NCBI RefSeq assembly: GCF_039541575.1
Contig: NZ_BAABGM010000001.1
Coordinates: 369,366-433,365, forward strand
DNA from: Fodinibacter luteus
Lineage (GTDB): Bacteria; Actinomycetota; Actinomycetes; Actinomycetales; Dermatophilaceae
Length of the DNA: 64,000 nucleotides
Reading direction: 5' to 3'
Within the stretch, counting starts at the first letter, position 1. Each line of letters begins with the position of its first letter. Of the stretch, positions 1-8,872 are shown one piece after another. Under the pieces are notes generated by a model. That model was not told the DNA's origin, did not search any database, and worked only from the letters and a program-made list of their open reading frames with translations. The position numbers and the translations under genes are program-made.

Positions 1-81
1 GACTGGGACAAGTTCCTCCCCCGCTTCGGCCAGTTCCGCACCCAGGAGATGCGCAGCCGGGTCCGGCACGGTCTCGCCTGA
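1..81 (+). CDS. 3' end of an unidentified gene
   Basis: Frame 1 is open from the window edge to a TGA at 79-81, giving the last 26 residues of a protein (starts DWDKFLPRF, ends VRHGLA). It is rich in Phe, Arg and Gln and has no recognisable motif. The rest of the gene lies outside the window, so no function can be assigned. Third codon positions are almost all G or C, as in the genuine genes here. Confidence 0.55.
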   Translation, partial: DWDKFLPRFGQFRTQEMRSRVRHGLA

Positions 82-203
82 GCCGTCTCGGCGGCGGAGG
101 TCGGGCGGCTCGAGGCGTACCAGGGGCGTCGCGGGTCGCGTCGGGCCTCCGCGGGACCCCGCGAGCGCTGCGCCGTCAGGCAGTCGGAACGAGGGGGGCG
201 CTG

Positions 204-404
204 TCAGTCGGGAAGTGGTCGCATCTCGACGACCGAGAGGCCGAGACGGGTCAGGCGAGCGAGCACGCTCATGACGTCGGCCTGGTCCCGGATGGGGCCG
301 AACAGCGCCGTACCCCCGGTGGGATAGGTCGTGGCGGCCATCTCCGGCAGCTCGTCCTCGACGGCCGCCGAGGGCGACCCGGAAACGACGAACAGGTAAC
401 GCAC
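204..404 (-). CDS. 66-aa conserved small protein, copy 1
   Basis: Small protein of unknown function with a close relative at 57083-57283. The two share length (66 aa), the central motif GGTALFGP, and the identical ending MRPLPD. I place the start at a GTG because GGAGG sits 4 nt upstream; the ATG at 416 lies inside that Shine-Dalgarno. The second copy has the same GGAG-then-GTG arrangement, which supports the choice. The fold looks alpha/beta: a hydrophobic N-terminal strand (VRYLFVVSG) and a C-terminal helix (VMSVLARLTRLGLSVVE). No signal peptide or membrane segment. It lies about 200 bp downstream of the acyltransferase gene on the same strand. Confidence 0.75.
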   Translation of the reverse strand: MRYLFVVSGSPSAAVEDELPEMAATTYPTGGTALFGPIRDQADVMSVLARLTRLGLSVVEMRPLPD

Positions 405-604
405 GGCGACCTCCATCAGGGCGGGGGCCGCGTCTTGACCTGCGCCCACCTTGGCACGCCGACCGCGCCCGGGTCGACCGGTCGGTGCGCACGACCTCCG
501 GCCCCCGGCTCCCGCGCTCAGGAACTTCTCAGGAAACTCACTGCCCAGGCCGCGCCGCCCGCCGGCCCGACGGGTGCACCCGGTCGGATCGGACTCCCCT
601 GGGG

Positions 605-1408
605 TCAGGGCTGGGACGGCGCGGGTGCGTCGTCGAAGGCCGCGGCCGACTCGACGAGAGCGCGCAGGGTCTCCGTGAACCGGGCGGCGGGTGCTCCGTC
701 GATCACGGCGTGGTCGAAGCTGAGGGTCAGCGGCAGCATCGGCCGGGCCACGACCTGCCCGTCGCGCACCACGGCCCGGTCCACCACGGCCCCGACGGTG
801 AGGACCAGGGTCAGCGGGGCGAGGGGGATGGCCCAGCCCCACCCGTCGGAGAACATCCCGATCGAGGTCACGCCGACGGCCGGCCCGAACCTCGCGGCGA
901 CACCCGGCCTGGACCCGGCGGCCCGGATGGCGGCGCGCCGCAGCGGTCCGGGGAGGCGGACGATCTGGTCGGTGACGCCGCCGACCCGATGGGGCTGACC
1001 CGGCCCGTACTTGGCCCGGTGCAACACGTCGGTGACCTCGGCACAGGACTGGTGGTCGGCGTCGGTGACCACGACGACGTCGAGCACGGTGCGACCCTGC
1101 CAGTGCCGCTCGACCGTGGCCCCGACGTCGACGCGGTCGAAGGACAGGATGTGGCTGCCGGCCCGTCGGGTGTTGACCTCGGGGTGCAGGGCGACCGCCC
1201 GGGCGACGGTGGCGACGAGGAAGCCGGTCCACGACACGCGCGGGGTGGTCCTCGCGATCCGCGACGAGGCCTGCGTGACGTCGAGCTCGACGAGGGCGTG
1301 GACCTGGAAGCGGCGGCTGGCTCCGGCCAGCCGGTCGAGCACGGGCCGGCGTTCCCTGGGGATCGGCGCGAGGGTGAAGCCGGCACCGGCGGACGGGCGG
1401 ACGGCCAT
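605..1408 (-). CDS. stand-alone 2-oxoacid dehydrogenase-type (E2) acyltransferase domain
   Basis: 267-residue protein matching the catalytic domain of dihydrolipoamide acyltransferases (CoA-dependent acyltransferase fold, as in chloramphenicol acetyltransferase). The C-terminus carries the active-site motif DHAVIDGA, corresponding to DHRxxDG in E2 enzymes, with the catalytic His and Asp present. No lipoyl domain or peripheral-subunit-binding domain precedes it, so it cannot be an ordinary E2 core subunit and probably transfers an acyl group to a small or protein-bound acceptor. The start codon overlaps the esterase stop (TGATG, 1406-1410), so the two are almost certainly translationally coupled. 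The acceptor is not known. Confidence 0.85.
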   Translation of the reverse strand: MAVRPSAGAGFTLAPIPRERRPVLDRLAGASRRFQVHALVELDVTQASSRIARTTPRVSWTGFLVATVARAVALHPEVNTRRAGSHILSFDRVDVGATVERHWQGRTVLDVVVVTDADHQSCAEVTDVLHRAKYGPGQPHRVGGVTDQIVRLPGPLRRAAIRAAGSRPGVAARFGPAVGVTSIGMFSDGWGWAIPLAPLTLVLTVGAVVDRAVVRDGQVVARPMLPLTLSFDHAVIDGAPAARFTETLRALVESAAAFDDAPAPSQP

Positions 1409-2994
1409 CAGCGGATGCCGTCCCACAGCGCGCGCTCCCAGGACCGGGGGTCGTGCACGAGCACCGAGGTGGTGTCGAAGCGCATCGTGGTCCTCGTGGC
1501 GGGGTCGTACCGCGGCCACCCGGGGTCGCCGGTCGTGGCGAAGGTGACCCACGCCGCGTGCATGGCTCCGGCCAGCTCCTGGGGTGGGTCCGCACCGAGC
1601 AGCGGACCGAACAGCGGTGCGTTCGGGCTCGCGGTGTCGAAGACGAACGGCACCTCGAGCGCGTGCACCGCGCCGAGGCCGGGCGAAGCCCACGCGAACT
1701 CGTACATGTAGGTGCGCTGGGTGGCACCGCGCGCAGCGTGGGCGTCGGCCAGCCGGATGGCGGGGATCCGCATCCACCAGTCGGTCTGGGCCGTGGCGAG
1801 CAGGTCGCCGGGCCCGGCGGTGGGGTACCGGTGCCGGTAGGCGGCCAGCGCCGCATCGGGGTCGAGGCCGTACGCGGCCAGGCACTGGTGGCCGTACGTG
1901 CGCACCGGTCCGGTGAGCATCTCGTCTGTGATCTGCCCGATCGCACCGCTGACCACGAGCCAGAGCCGCCAGTCGTCGACGTTGGTCCCGACGAGCACGT
2001 CGACGCCGGCGGCCGACCCGGCGGCGACGGCATCCAGCGGTGCGCCGGGCAGGACATCACCGTCCACGACGGGCTGCCACGGCATCGTGGTGGTGACGAC
2101 CGAGGCACCCCACCGGGCCGGGTCCGGGTGGGCGAGCAGGTCCGCCTTGAGCTGCGCCTGGGCTGCCAGCAGCCGGCCCACGCCGGCGGAGGCGACCGAG
2201 TCCCGGTCACGGTCCACCCCGAGGAGGTCCGTCAGGGTTCCGGCGATCCGGGCCGCGTCCTCGGGTGACATCACGTGCTGGGCCCCGCCGCTCTGCAGGA
2301 TGGCTCGGCGGAACAGCCCCCGGGCGGCCGGCATCGCCAGCAGCGCACCGATGCTCATCGCGCCGGCGGACTCCCCGAAGACGGTCACGTTGTCCGGGTC
2401 CCCGCCGAACCCCGCGATGTTCTCGCGCACCCATTCCAGCGCGGCGGCCTGGTCCAGCAGCCCGAGGTTCGCGATCCCGTCCGCGAGGTAGAGGAAACCC
2501 TCGGCCCCGGGTCGCCAGGTGATGACGACGCACACGACGCCGTCGCGGGCGAAGCGGCTGCCGTCGTACGCGGCCGTCGAGCTCAGCTCGAACATACCGC
2601 CCTGGATCCACACCATGACCGGCAGACCGGCTGCTCCGGGATCCGGGGTCCACACGTTGAGGTTGAGGCACTCCTGCGCGGCCGCGGCGCGCTCCACCGC
2701 CGCGAACGCCTCGGCCACGGCACCCCAGTCCTCCCCGGCCCCGGCATCCGGGCCGCCGCTCGACGGCGGCGCCACCTGAGGCGGCTCGGGCCCCAGCCGA
2801 TTCGCGTCGCGCACCCCGTCCCAGCCCTCGACACGGCGGGGCGGCCGCAGCCGGCCGGCACCGAACGGCGGCGCTGCGTACGGGATACCCAGGAACACGT
2901 GGACGCCCTCGGTCACGCGGCCGCGCACCGGACCGCCGGTCGTGCGCACCACCGGGCTGCTGGAGCCGTGAACGGACGACGGAACCGTGCCCAT
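1408..2994 (-). CDS. type-B carboxylesterase/lipase family hydrolase
   Basis: 528-residue alpha/beta-hydrolase of the carboxylesterase type (COesterase family). The nucleophile elbow GESAG is at about residues 207-211 (Ser209), in the usual context NVTVFGESAGAMS. The N-terminal GIPYAAPP and ECLNLNVWTP blocks are typical of the family. The oxyanion-hole strand reads WIQGGMF where most members have HGG. Normal length is 480-550, so the gene is complete. I chose the ATG at 2994 because the protein from there begins just before the conserved core; an in-frame start at 3072 would add a proline/glycine-rich leader. The gene is the first of a coupled pair with the acyltransferase, suggesting linked acyl-ester chemistry. 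No signal peptide is seen, so it is probably cytoplasmic. Confidence 0.88.
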   Translation of the reverse strand: MGTVPSSVHGSSSPVVRTTGGPVRGRVTEGVHVFLGIPYAAPPFGAGRLRPPRRVEGWDGVRDANRLGPEPPQVAPPSSGGPDAGAGEDWGAVAEAFAAVERAAAAQECLNLNVWTPDPGAAGLPVMVWIQGGMFELSSTAAYDGSRFARDGVVCVVITWRPGAEGFLYLADGIANLGLLDQAAALEWVRENIAGFGGDPDNVTVFGESAGAMSIGALLAMPAARGLFRRAILQSGGAQHVMSPEDAARIAGTLTDLLGVDRDRDSVASAGVGRLLAAQAQLKADLLAHPDPARWGASVVTTTMPWQPVVDGDVLPGAPLDAVAAGSAAGVDVLVGTNVDDWRLWLVVSGAIGQITDEMLTGPVRTYGHQCLAAYGLDPDAALAAYRHRYPTAGPGDLLATAQTDWWMRIPAIRLADAHAARGATQRTYMYEFAWASPGLGAVHALEVPFVFDTASPNAPLFGPLLGADPPQELAGAMHAAWVTFATTGDPGWPRYDPATRTTMRFDTTSVLVHDPRSWERALWDGIR

Positions 2995-3219
2995 GACCAA
3001 CCTCCCGGGGCCGGGACCGGTGGCCCGGCCTGACCTCCCATCATCCCGCCCTTCGGGGCAGGCGTCGACCACCTGACTCGTAGGTCACGACGGCGCCCGG
3101 CACGCACCGGGGACCCGCCGCTCGCACCGGGTGACCCGCCGGCACGTACCGGGTACCTGCCGGTGCGTACCGGGTCAACCGCCGGACGCACCTGGTACCG
3201 CCGCTCGTACCAGCCACCC

Positions 3220-6200
3220 TCAGGGACGGCAGACCTGCTGGCGCGCCCGCTCGGGCAGGTAGGAGCGCCATTCCGCCTCGGTCATCTCGCGGCTGGCGAT
3301 GCGGCATGCCGCCCTGACCGCGGCCTCGGGCCCCGGGTTCCAGACCGACACCTCACCGCTGGGCGAGGCGATGAGCACCTCGGGAAACTTCGGGGCGAAC
3401 CCGGCGAGGCTGGCCTCGTCGGAACGCACCGACCCCAGGAATGCCGTCGTCCGCGTGTCCCAGAGCCCCACGCGCTCCGACCCAGAGGTGGTGAACCGCT
3501 GTCCATCAGGAGAGAACTGGATCGACCCGGCGACCACCTGCGGCCCTGACCACCCGGACCTGGTGGTCAGGCTCTCGGGGTCGAGTTGGGCGATCGTGCC
3601 CTGGCCGTCCTGGGACGGGTCCCTGCCGAGCACGACCACGGCGGTCCCGTCGGCGGACCAGGCCCAGTCCGTCACATCGAACCCCGGGTCGGCACGGACG
3701 AGCACCCGTCCTGAGGACAGGTCCAGCAGCTGGAGCCGGCGGTCGATCCACACGATCGCCCGTGAACCGTCCGCGTTCGCGGCGAGTCCGTAGGTCGGTA
3801 CGCGGGCCTTGACCTGGACGGGGGTACCGACGACCCCCAGGGTGGAGGCGTCGACGGAGTAGACCCAGCCCAGGTGGGTGCCCACCACGAGGCGGGTGCT
3901 GTCGCCGCTGAACTTGACGCTGTCGACGACGCCGAAGCGGTCGGGCACCCGGTGGCGGCCCGCGGCCTTCCCGGTGACTCCGTCCCACAGGTCGACCCAG
4001 TGGTCGTTCTGGGCGCTCGCCACGACCGCGCCGTCCGGTCGCCAGGCGAGGTCGACGTAGTAGGCGTTGCTGGACCTCAAGGCCGACTGCGGGGTCCTCG
4101 TGCCTGACTCCACGTCGAGCAGGTGGACGCCGAAGGACTCCCCCTCCCCGATGACGAGGTTCGCCACGGTCCGCCCGTCCGGGGAGACCTCCGCCTCGAA
4201 GATCTCCACCGAGTCCGGGGGCGATTCCACGGGCGGGGACCTCACGAATCGACGGTCACCCACGAGGTCCCACACCCACAGCCGGCCGCCTCCCCGGCTG
4301 TAGAACGTCCGCCCGTCGGGGCTGAAGCCGATCCCGTTGAAACCGGCCTCCGCCCCGCTGAGCCGGGACGGCGCCGCGTCGGGGTCCGCGAGCGAGCGCA
4401 CGACCAGGGTGTCGTCGACCGTGTAGCCCACCTTGTCGGCTCTCGGGGACAGCACGAGCCCGTCGATGCCCCCGTCCTCTTGGATCGTCGACTTCACGGT
4501 CAGCCGTTCGGGGTCGAGCAGTGCGATCTCCCGGCCCCGGACAGCAACCAGAGTCGACCCGTCAGCGCTGAGGGCGATCGCCCCGGCGGGCGCAGACCGG
4601 AGCACCCGGCCGGACGCGGCGTCGAGCAGGGACACGGACTCGCTGTCCCCCAGATAGACCCGCGTGCCGTCGTCGGCAACGGCGAGCTGCTCCTTGGCCA
4701 GGAACGGGACGGTGAACGCCGCCACCGGACGCGCGAGGTCGCCTGTGTCCCAGACCCTGACCCAGGTCTCCGTGTCCAGCTGGGTGGGGTGCGCGAAGCC
4801 CGCTGCCAGCCAACGGCCGTTGGAGCTGAAGCCGAGAGCCGTGTGGACCACGCGCTTCTCCGGCAGACCGCCCAGCTGGGTATCGGCAAGCGCCGCAGTC
4901 TCGGGGTCGAGCATCCGAACGGAGAGCGGGTCGACCCGCCGTTCACCGCTCGGGGTACTCGGGTTGACCGCGGCGGCGAGCTGGGTGCCGTTCGGGTTGA
5001 AGCGCACGCCGTAGAGGGGGATGTCGTGGTTGCGGGCCACTTCCTCGCGAGTCTCCACGTCGAACAGGCTCACTCCGGCGTCCCATCCTGTCGTGGCCAC
5101 CACCCGACCGTCGGGTCGCACGGCCCCGTCGATCGGTTCGGTGGTCCTGGCGACGCCGATGAGCTCCGGCGCACGGTCGAGCGCCGCGCTGAGGTTGTTC
5201 CTTGTGTCTGGGGAGTCATCGAGACGGGTTCCCGCGACGGCGAGCAACAGGGCGAGGTCCGGGTCGCGCGTGCGCAGCGCCTCGGCCCCGAGGCGGCGGG
5301 CGTCGGCCGCGACCGACTGCTCCTCGGCTCGCACGGCCTCCTCGTCGGCGAGATCCGCCGCCGTCTTCGCCAGGGCTCCCGCGACCACCGACACCGCCAG
5401 CAGGACACCGGCTGCGGCGAGCCCGGCACGCAGCCGCCGGTTGGAGCGGCGTTCCCGGCGGACCTGGTCCTCGGTGGCGCGCGCCTCGGCCTCGGCGAGC
5501 GCCGCCGACTCGTCGAGGAAGTCGCGTTCGGTCGGGGTGAGGGTGGGAGTGGTCGCGGTGCGCCACTGTTCGGCCTTGGCCTGGCGCGGGCCGCGGTAGA
5601 GCTCGCCGGGCGGCCTGCCGAGCTCCTGCCAGCTGTCGGCCGCCACGGCGAGGTGGCGCATGATGCGCAGGCCCTCGACGTCGTCGTCGAGCCACGACCG
5701 CAGGCGTGGCCAGGCCATGACCAGGGCCTCGTGCGCGATCTCCACGCTGTCGCCGTCGCTGCTGACCAACCGCGCCACGACCAGGCTCTCGATGACGGCC
5801 TCGTGCTCGGCGTCGGCGGCCACCGACCGGCGCGGGGCGCGCGTGCGCACCGGGTCGCCGGAGTCGGTCGGAACGACGAGACGAAGCATGAGGTCGCGCA
5901 GCATGGCCTGCTGGCGGCCCGTCATCCCCCTGAAGACGGCCTCGGCCGACTGCGAGACCGCCTCCTGGATCCCACCGGTGGCCGTGTAGCCGGCCACCGT
6001 CATGGTGTTGCCCTCACGCCTGGACCACGTCTGGCGCAGCACGTGGGACAGCAGCGGCAGGGCACCCGGGGCCCCCTCGACCTCGCGGACGAGCAGGTCG
6101 ACCAGACCGGGCTCGAGCCGCAGCCCCGCCTGCTCGGCCGGTCCCTCGATGGCCCGGCGGAGCGCGTCGGTGTCCATCGGCCCGAGGAGGTGGAGGCCGC

Positions 6201-7404
6201 GCTCGACGAGGTGCGCGAAGACGGGGTACCGGGTGACCTCACCGAGGCGGTCGGCCCGCAGGGTCAGGATGACGAGACCACGGCCGGCGATGTCGGCCAG
6301 CGCGGCCAGGAAGTGCGCGCGCTCCGCGGCGTCGACCTCGGGCGCGAGGACCTCCTCGCACTGGTCGACGACGAGCACGGCATCCCTGCGCCGCGCCGCG
6401 CCGTGGAGGGCGTCCATCGGATGCCGTCCCGGCGTCAGGACCTCGACCCGGCGCCCGTCGCGCTCGAGCGCTGCCGCGACGCCCGCCCGCGCGAGCGACG
6501 ACTTGCCACTGCCGGACGCGCCGACGATCGCCAGCGCGCCGCCGGCGTCGAGGTGGGCCAGGCACGCCGCGACCTCCGCCTCGCGCCCGAAGAACGACCC
6601 GGCATCGCGGATGTCGTAGGCCATCAGCCCCGGGTAGGGACACTCGGCGCTGGGCTCGGGGAGCGCGGCCTGCACGGCGAGCGAGGGGTCCTGGCGCAGG
6701 ATCGCCTGCTCCAGCGACGACAGGGCAGGGCCGGGGTCCAGCCCGAGCTCGGTGACCATGACGGTCCGGGCGCGCTGGAGTGTGTCGAGCGCGTCGCGCT
6801 GGCGCCCGTCCTGGTACTGGGCCAGCGCGAGCAACCCCCACCGGCGCTCCCGGAACGGTGCCTCCCTGACCAGGCGTGCAGCGGGGCCGAGCACGACCTG
6901 GTGGTGCCCGGACCGCAGCAGTGCCTCGACGTGCAGCTCCTCGGCGTCGTGGTGCAGCTCGACGAGGCGTTCGAGCTCGATGAGCCCGGGCGCCCACCCG
7001 TCGAGCTCGCTGAAGGGCTCGCCCCGCCACAGGTCCAGGGCCTCCTGCAGGAGGTAGGAGGACCGCTCGGGCTCGCCGAGCGCCAGCAGCTCACGGCCTC
7101 GGCCGACGAGCCGCTCGAACCGCAGGTGGTCGACGTGGTCGACGTGCACCCGTAGCCGGTAGCCGTGCTCGGCGGTCTCGATGACCTCGCCGCCCAGGGT
7201 CTTTCGCAGCCGCGAGACGCACCCCTGCACGACCTTCGGCCACGACGGCGGCGGGGTCTCGCCCCAGATCGCCTCGGCGAGCGACTCGGCGCGGACCACC
7301 GCGCCCGGCCGGACCGCCAACGCCTCGAGCACCACGCGGTCGCGCAGGCCCAGGGTCGAGGTCGTCCCGTCGAGCTCGAGCGGACCGAGCACGGCGATAC
7401 CCAC
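3220..7404 (-). CDS. BTAD-type regulator fused to STAND NTPase and WD40 repeats
   Basis: Very large protein, about 1,394 aa. Residues 1-85 form an OmpR/SARP-type winged helix (LGPLELDG start, then VSRLRKTLGG). Residues 90-235 form a bacterial transcriptional activator (BTAD) helical domain. A STAND-type NTPase follows: GREAEVAACL, then the P-loop GASGSGKSS near residues 295-303, and a Walker-B-like VLVVDQCEEV. A hydrophobic stretch (AGLAAAGVLLAVSVVAGAL) could be one membrane segment, and the C-terminal half is a WD40-like beta-propeller with repeated FSPDGR/LSADGS motifs. Such proteins are signal-sensing transcription factors whose ligand is usually unknown. All plausible starts are GTG. I use 7404, where homology to the winged helix begins; an in-frame GTG at 7497 would add 31 residues. 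No partner gene is adjacent in the same orientation. Confidence 0.9.
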   Translation of the reverse strand: MGIAVLGPLELDGTTSTLGLRDRVVLEALAVRPGAVVRAESLAEAIWGETPPPSWPKVVQGCVSRLRKTLGGEVIETAEHGYRLRVHVDHVDHLRFERLVGRGRELLALGEPERSSYLLQEALDLWRGEPFSELDGWAPGLIELERLVELHHDAEELHVEALLRSGHHQVVLGPAARLVREAPFRERRWGLLALAQYQDGRQRDALDTLQRARTVMVTELGLDPGPALSSLEQAILRQDPSLAVQAALPEPSAECPYPGLMAYDIRDAGSFFGREAEVAACLAHLDAGGALAIVGASGSGKSSLARAGVAAALERDGRRVEVLTPGRHPMDALHGAARRRDAVLVVDQCEEVLAPEVDAAERAHFLAALADIAGRGLVILTLRADRLGEVTRYPVFAHLVERGLHLLGPMDTDALRRAIEGPAEQAGLRLEPGLVDLLVREVEGAPGALPLLSHVLRQTWSRREGNTMTVAGYTATGGIQEAVSQSAEAVFRGMTGRQQAMLRDLMLRLVVPTDSGDPVRTRAPRRSVAADAEHEAVIESLVVARLVSSDGDSVEIAHEALVMAWPRLRSWLDDDVEGLRIMRHLAVAADSWQELGRPPGELYRGPRQAKAEQWRTATTPTLTPTERDFLDESAALAEAEARATEDQVRRERRSNRRLRAGLAAAGVLLAVSVVAGALAKTAADLADEEAVRAEEQSVAADARRLGAEALRTRDPDLALLLAVAGTRLDDSPDTRNNLSAALDRAPELIGVARTTEPIDGAVRPDGRVVATTGWDAGVSLFDVETREEVARNHDIPLYGVRFNPNGTQLAAAVNPSTPSGERRVDPLSVRMLDPETAALADTQLGGLPEKRVVHTALGFSSNGRWLAAGFAHPTQLDTETWVRVWDTGDLARPVAAFTVPFLAKEQLAVADDGTRVYLGDSESVSLLDAASGRVLRSAPAGAIALSADGSTLVAVRGREIALLDPERLTVKSTIQEDGGIDGLVLSPRADKVGYTVDDTLVVRSLADPDAAPSRLSGAEAGFNGIGFSPDGRTFYSRGGGRLWVWDLVGDRRFVRSPPVESPPDSVEIFEAEVSPDGRTVANLVIGEGESFGVHLLDVESGTRTPQSALRSSNAYYVDLAWRPDGAVVASAQNDHWVDLWDGVTGKAAGRHRVPDRFGVVDSVKFSGDSTRLVVGTHLGWVYSVDASTLGVVGTPVQVKARVPTYGLAANADGSRAIVWIDRRLQLLDLSSGRVLVRADPGFDVTDWAWSADGTAVVVLGRDPSQDGQGTIAQLDPESLTTRSGWSGPQVVAGSIQFSPDGQRFTTSGSERVGLWDTRTTAFLGSVRSDEASLAGFAPKFPEVLIASPSGEVSVWNPGPEAAVRAACRIASREMTEAEWRSYLPERARQQVCRP

Positions 7405-7551
7405 GCCTCGAATGTCGACCCCTCGCACCGACCCGTCAAGGGCCGCGATACCGCCGTGATACCCGCGCAGCACGGCGGCGACACCACCGGATGGCACAAC
7501 GGTGGGAGCCGCCCGCCCGGGTGGCGTCCCACCGTTCGTGAGGCCACGACC

Positions 7552-7776
7552 ATGTCAGCTCTCCAGCTCCGCCTCCTCGGCACCACCGCGACCGCGCTGC
7601 TCCTGGGCGCCGCCCTCGTCACCCCCTCGGCCGCACGCCAGGATGCCGGTCCCGCGCCCCAGCAGGACCGCGCGCCCACCTCCTGCCCACTGACCCGGGT
7701 CGGCACCCAGTTCGTCCGCTGCGACGACCTCACCGGCAACGGGGTCAGCGCACCCCTGTGGGTCCCGCGACGCTGA
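7552..7776 (+). CDS. small secreted protein, 74 aa
   Basis: Begins MSALQLRLLGTTATALLLGA, a good signal peptide: a positively charged residue followed by a hydrophobic core, with cleavage likely after SAA near residue 28. The mature part is only about 45 residues and has two cysteines (TSCPLTR and VRCDDLTG) that could form a disulfide. GAGG lies about 8 nt before the ATG. It sits between the STAND regulator (divergent) and the ABC operon. No family is recognised. It could be a secreted peptide or a degenerate lipoprotein. Confidence 0.6.
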   Translation: MSALQLRLLGTTATALLLGAALVTPSAARQDAGPAPQQDRAPTSCPLTRVGTQFVRCDDLTGNGVSAPLWVPRR

Positions 7777-7844
7777 CCCCGCTCGCGGGGACGTCGACGT
7801 CCACCCGCGCCGCAGCGCGGTGAGGGTGGCCGACCAGTCCCGCG

Positions 7845-7860
7845 CATGACATCTGTCATG
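7845..7860. promoter_or_regulatory. perfect palindrome CATGACA-TC-TGTCATG upstream of the ABC/two-component operon
   Basis: Two 7-bp arms in perfect inverted symmetry separated by TC, about 60 bp before the ABC ATPase start. NarL-family regulators such as DesR typically bind this kind of ATGACA/TGTCAT dyad. As the operon encodes its own NarL-type regulator, this is the likely autoregulatory operator. The assignment is inferred from symmetry and position. Confidence 0.6.
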
Positions 7861-7918
7861 CCGAGGTGGTGACTGCGGGCACTACTGGGTCCGCCCCCGG
7901 GGGCGCGAGCCTTGGGGC

Positions 7919-8872
7919 ATGACCACGACGCAGCAGACACCCGTTCACCCGACCGCCGCCCACGGCATCCCCGTGCTGGCCGAGCTGCTCGGGGTCTCCA
8001 AGCAGTTCGGGAAGGGCCCGGCCACGGTCCACGCCGTCCGTGGACTGGACCTGCAGGTCCGCCCGGGTGAGCTCCTGGCGCTCCTGGGGCCCAACGGGGC
8101 CGGCAAGTCCACGGCGATCGGGATGGTGACCGGCCTGACCGCGCCGACGTCGGGAAGCGCGCGCCTGTTCGGTCGCGACCCCCGCGACGTGCGGGCTCGC
8201 CGGCGCCTCGGCGTGATGCTGCAGGCCTCCGGCGTGCCGGACACGCTGCGGGTGCGCGAGCTGCTCACCCAGTTCCGGGGCTACTACCCGGCCCCGCTGC
8301 CCATGGCGCAGGTCGTCACCGCGGCAGGCCTCGACGGGCTCGAGGGCCGGATGTTCGGCGAGCTCTCCGGCGGCCAGCAGCGTCGTGTGCTGTTCGGGAT
8401 CGCGCTGGCGGGCGATCCCGACCTCCTGGTCTTCGACGAGCCCACCACCGGGTTGGACGTCGAGGCCCGGCGCGGCCTGTGGTCGACCCTGCGCGGGCTG
8501 GCCCGGTCGGGGCGTGGGGTCGTGCTCACCACGCACTACCTCGAGGAGGCCGACGCGCTGGCGGACCGGGTCGTCGTCATCGACCGCGGTGTGGTGATCG
8601 CCGAGGGGGGGCCGGACGAGATCAAGGCCCGGGTTCCCGGGCGACGGGTCCGGGCCCGGACCTCGGTGGACCTCGCGGTGGCGAGCCGGTGGCCCGGCGT
8701 GGCCCGCGCCTCACGCGAGGGTCCGTGGCTCGAGCTGCTCGCCGCGTCCGCCGAGCCGGTGCTGCGTGCGCTGCTCGACCGGGACCCCTCGACCACCGGT
8801 GTGACCGTCACCGAACCAAGCCTCGAGGAGGCCTTCCTCGCCCTGACCAGTACCACGGAGGCAACACGATGA
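7919..8872 (+). CDS. ABC transporter ATP-binding protein (DrrA-like)
   Basis: 317-residue ATPase of the ABC-2 type drug/lipid export class. It shows Walker A GPNGAGKST, a Q-loop (LGVMLQASG), signature LSGGQQ, Walker B LLVFDEP and the H-loop TTHYLEEAD. The C-terminal extension of about 90 residues is typical of DrrA-like proteins. The stop overlaps the permease start (ATGA), so the subunits are coupled. With the following permease it forms an exporter, and the two-component genes behind it suggest induction by a membrane or antibiotic stress. The substrate cannot be read from sequence. Confidence 0.95.
   Translation: MTTTQQTPVHPTAAHGIPVLAELLGVSKQFGKGPATVHAVRGLDLQVRPGELLALLGPNGAGKSTAIGMVTGLTAPTSGSARLFGRDPRDVRARRRLGVMLQASGVPDTLRVRELLTQFRGYYPAPLPMAQVVTAAGLDGLEGRMFGELSGGQQRRVLFGIALAGDPDLLVFDEPTTGLDVEARRGLWSTLRGLARSGRGVVLTTHYLEEADALADRVVVIDRGVVIAEGGPDEIKARVPGRRVRARTSVDLAVASRWPGVARASREGPWLELLAASAEPVLRALLDRDPSTTGVTVTEPSLEEAFLALTSTTEATR

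Noticed and set aside
4123..7155. 1,010-codon open frame on the plus strand
   Set aside because: Exactly antisense to the BTAD/STAND/WD40 gene. Composition is Arg/Gly/His-rich and follows from GC-rich third positions of the real gene.
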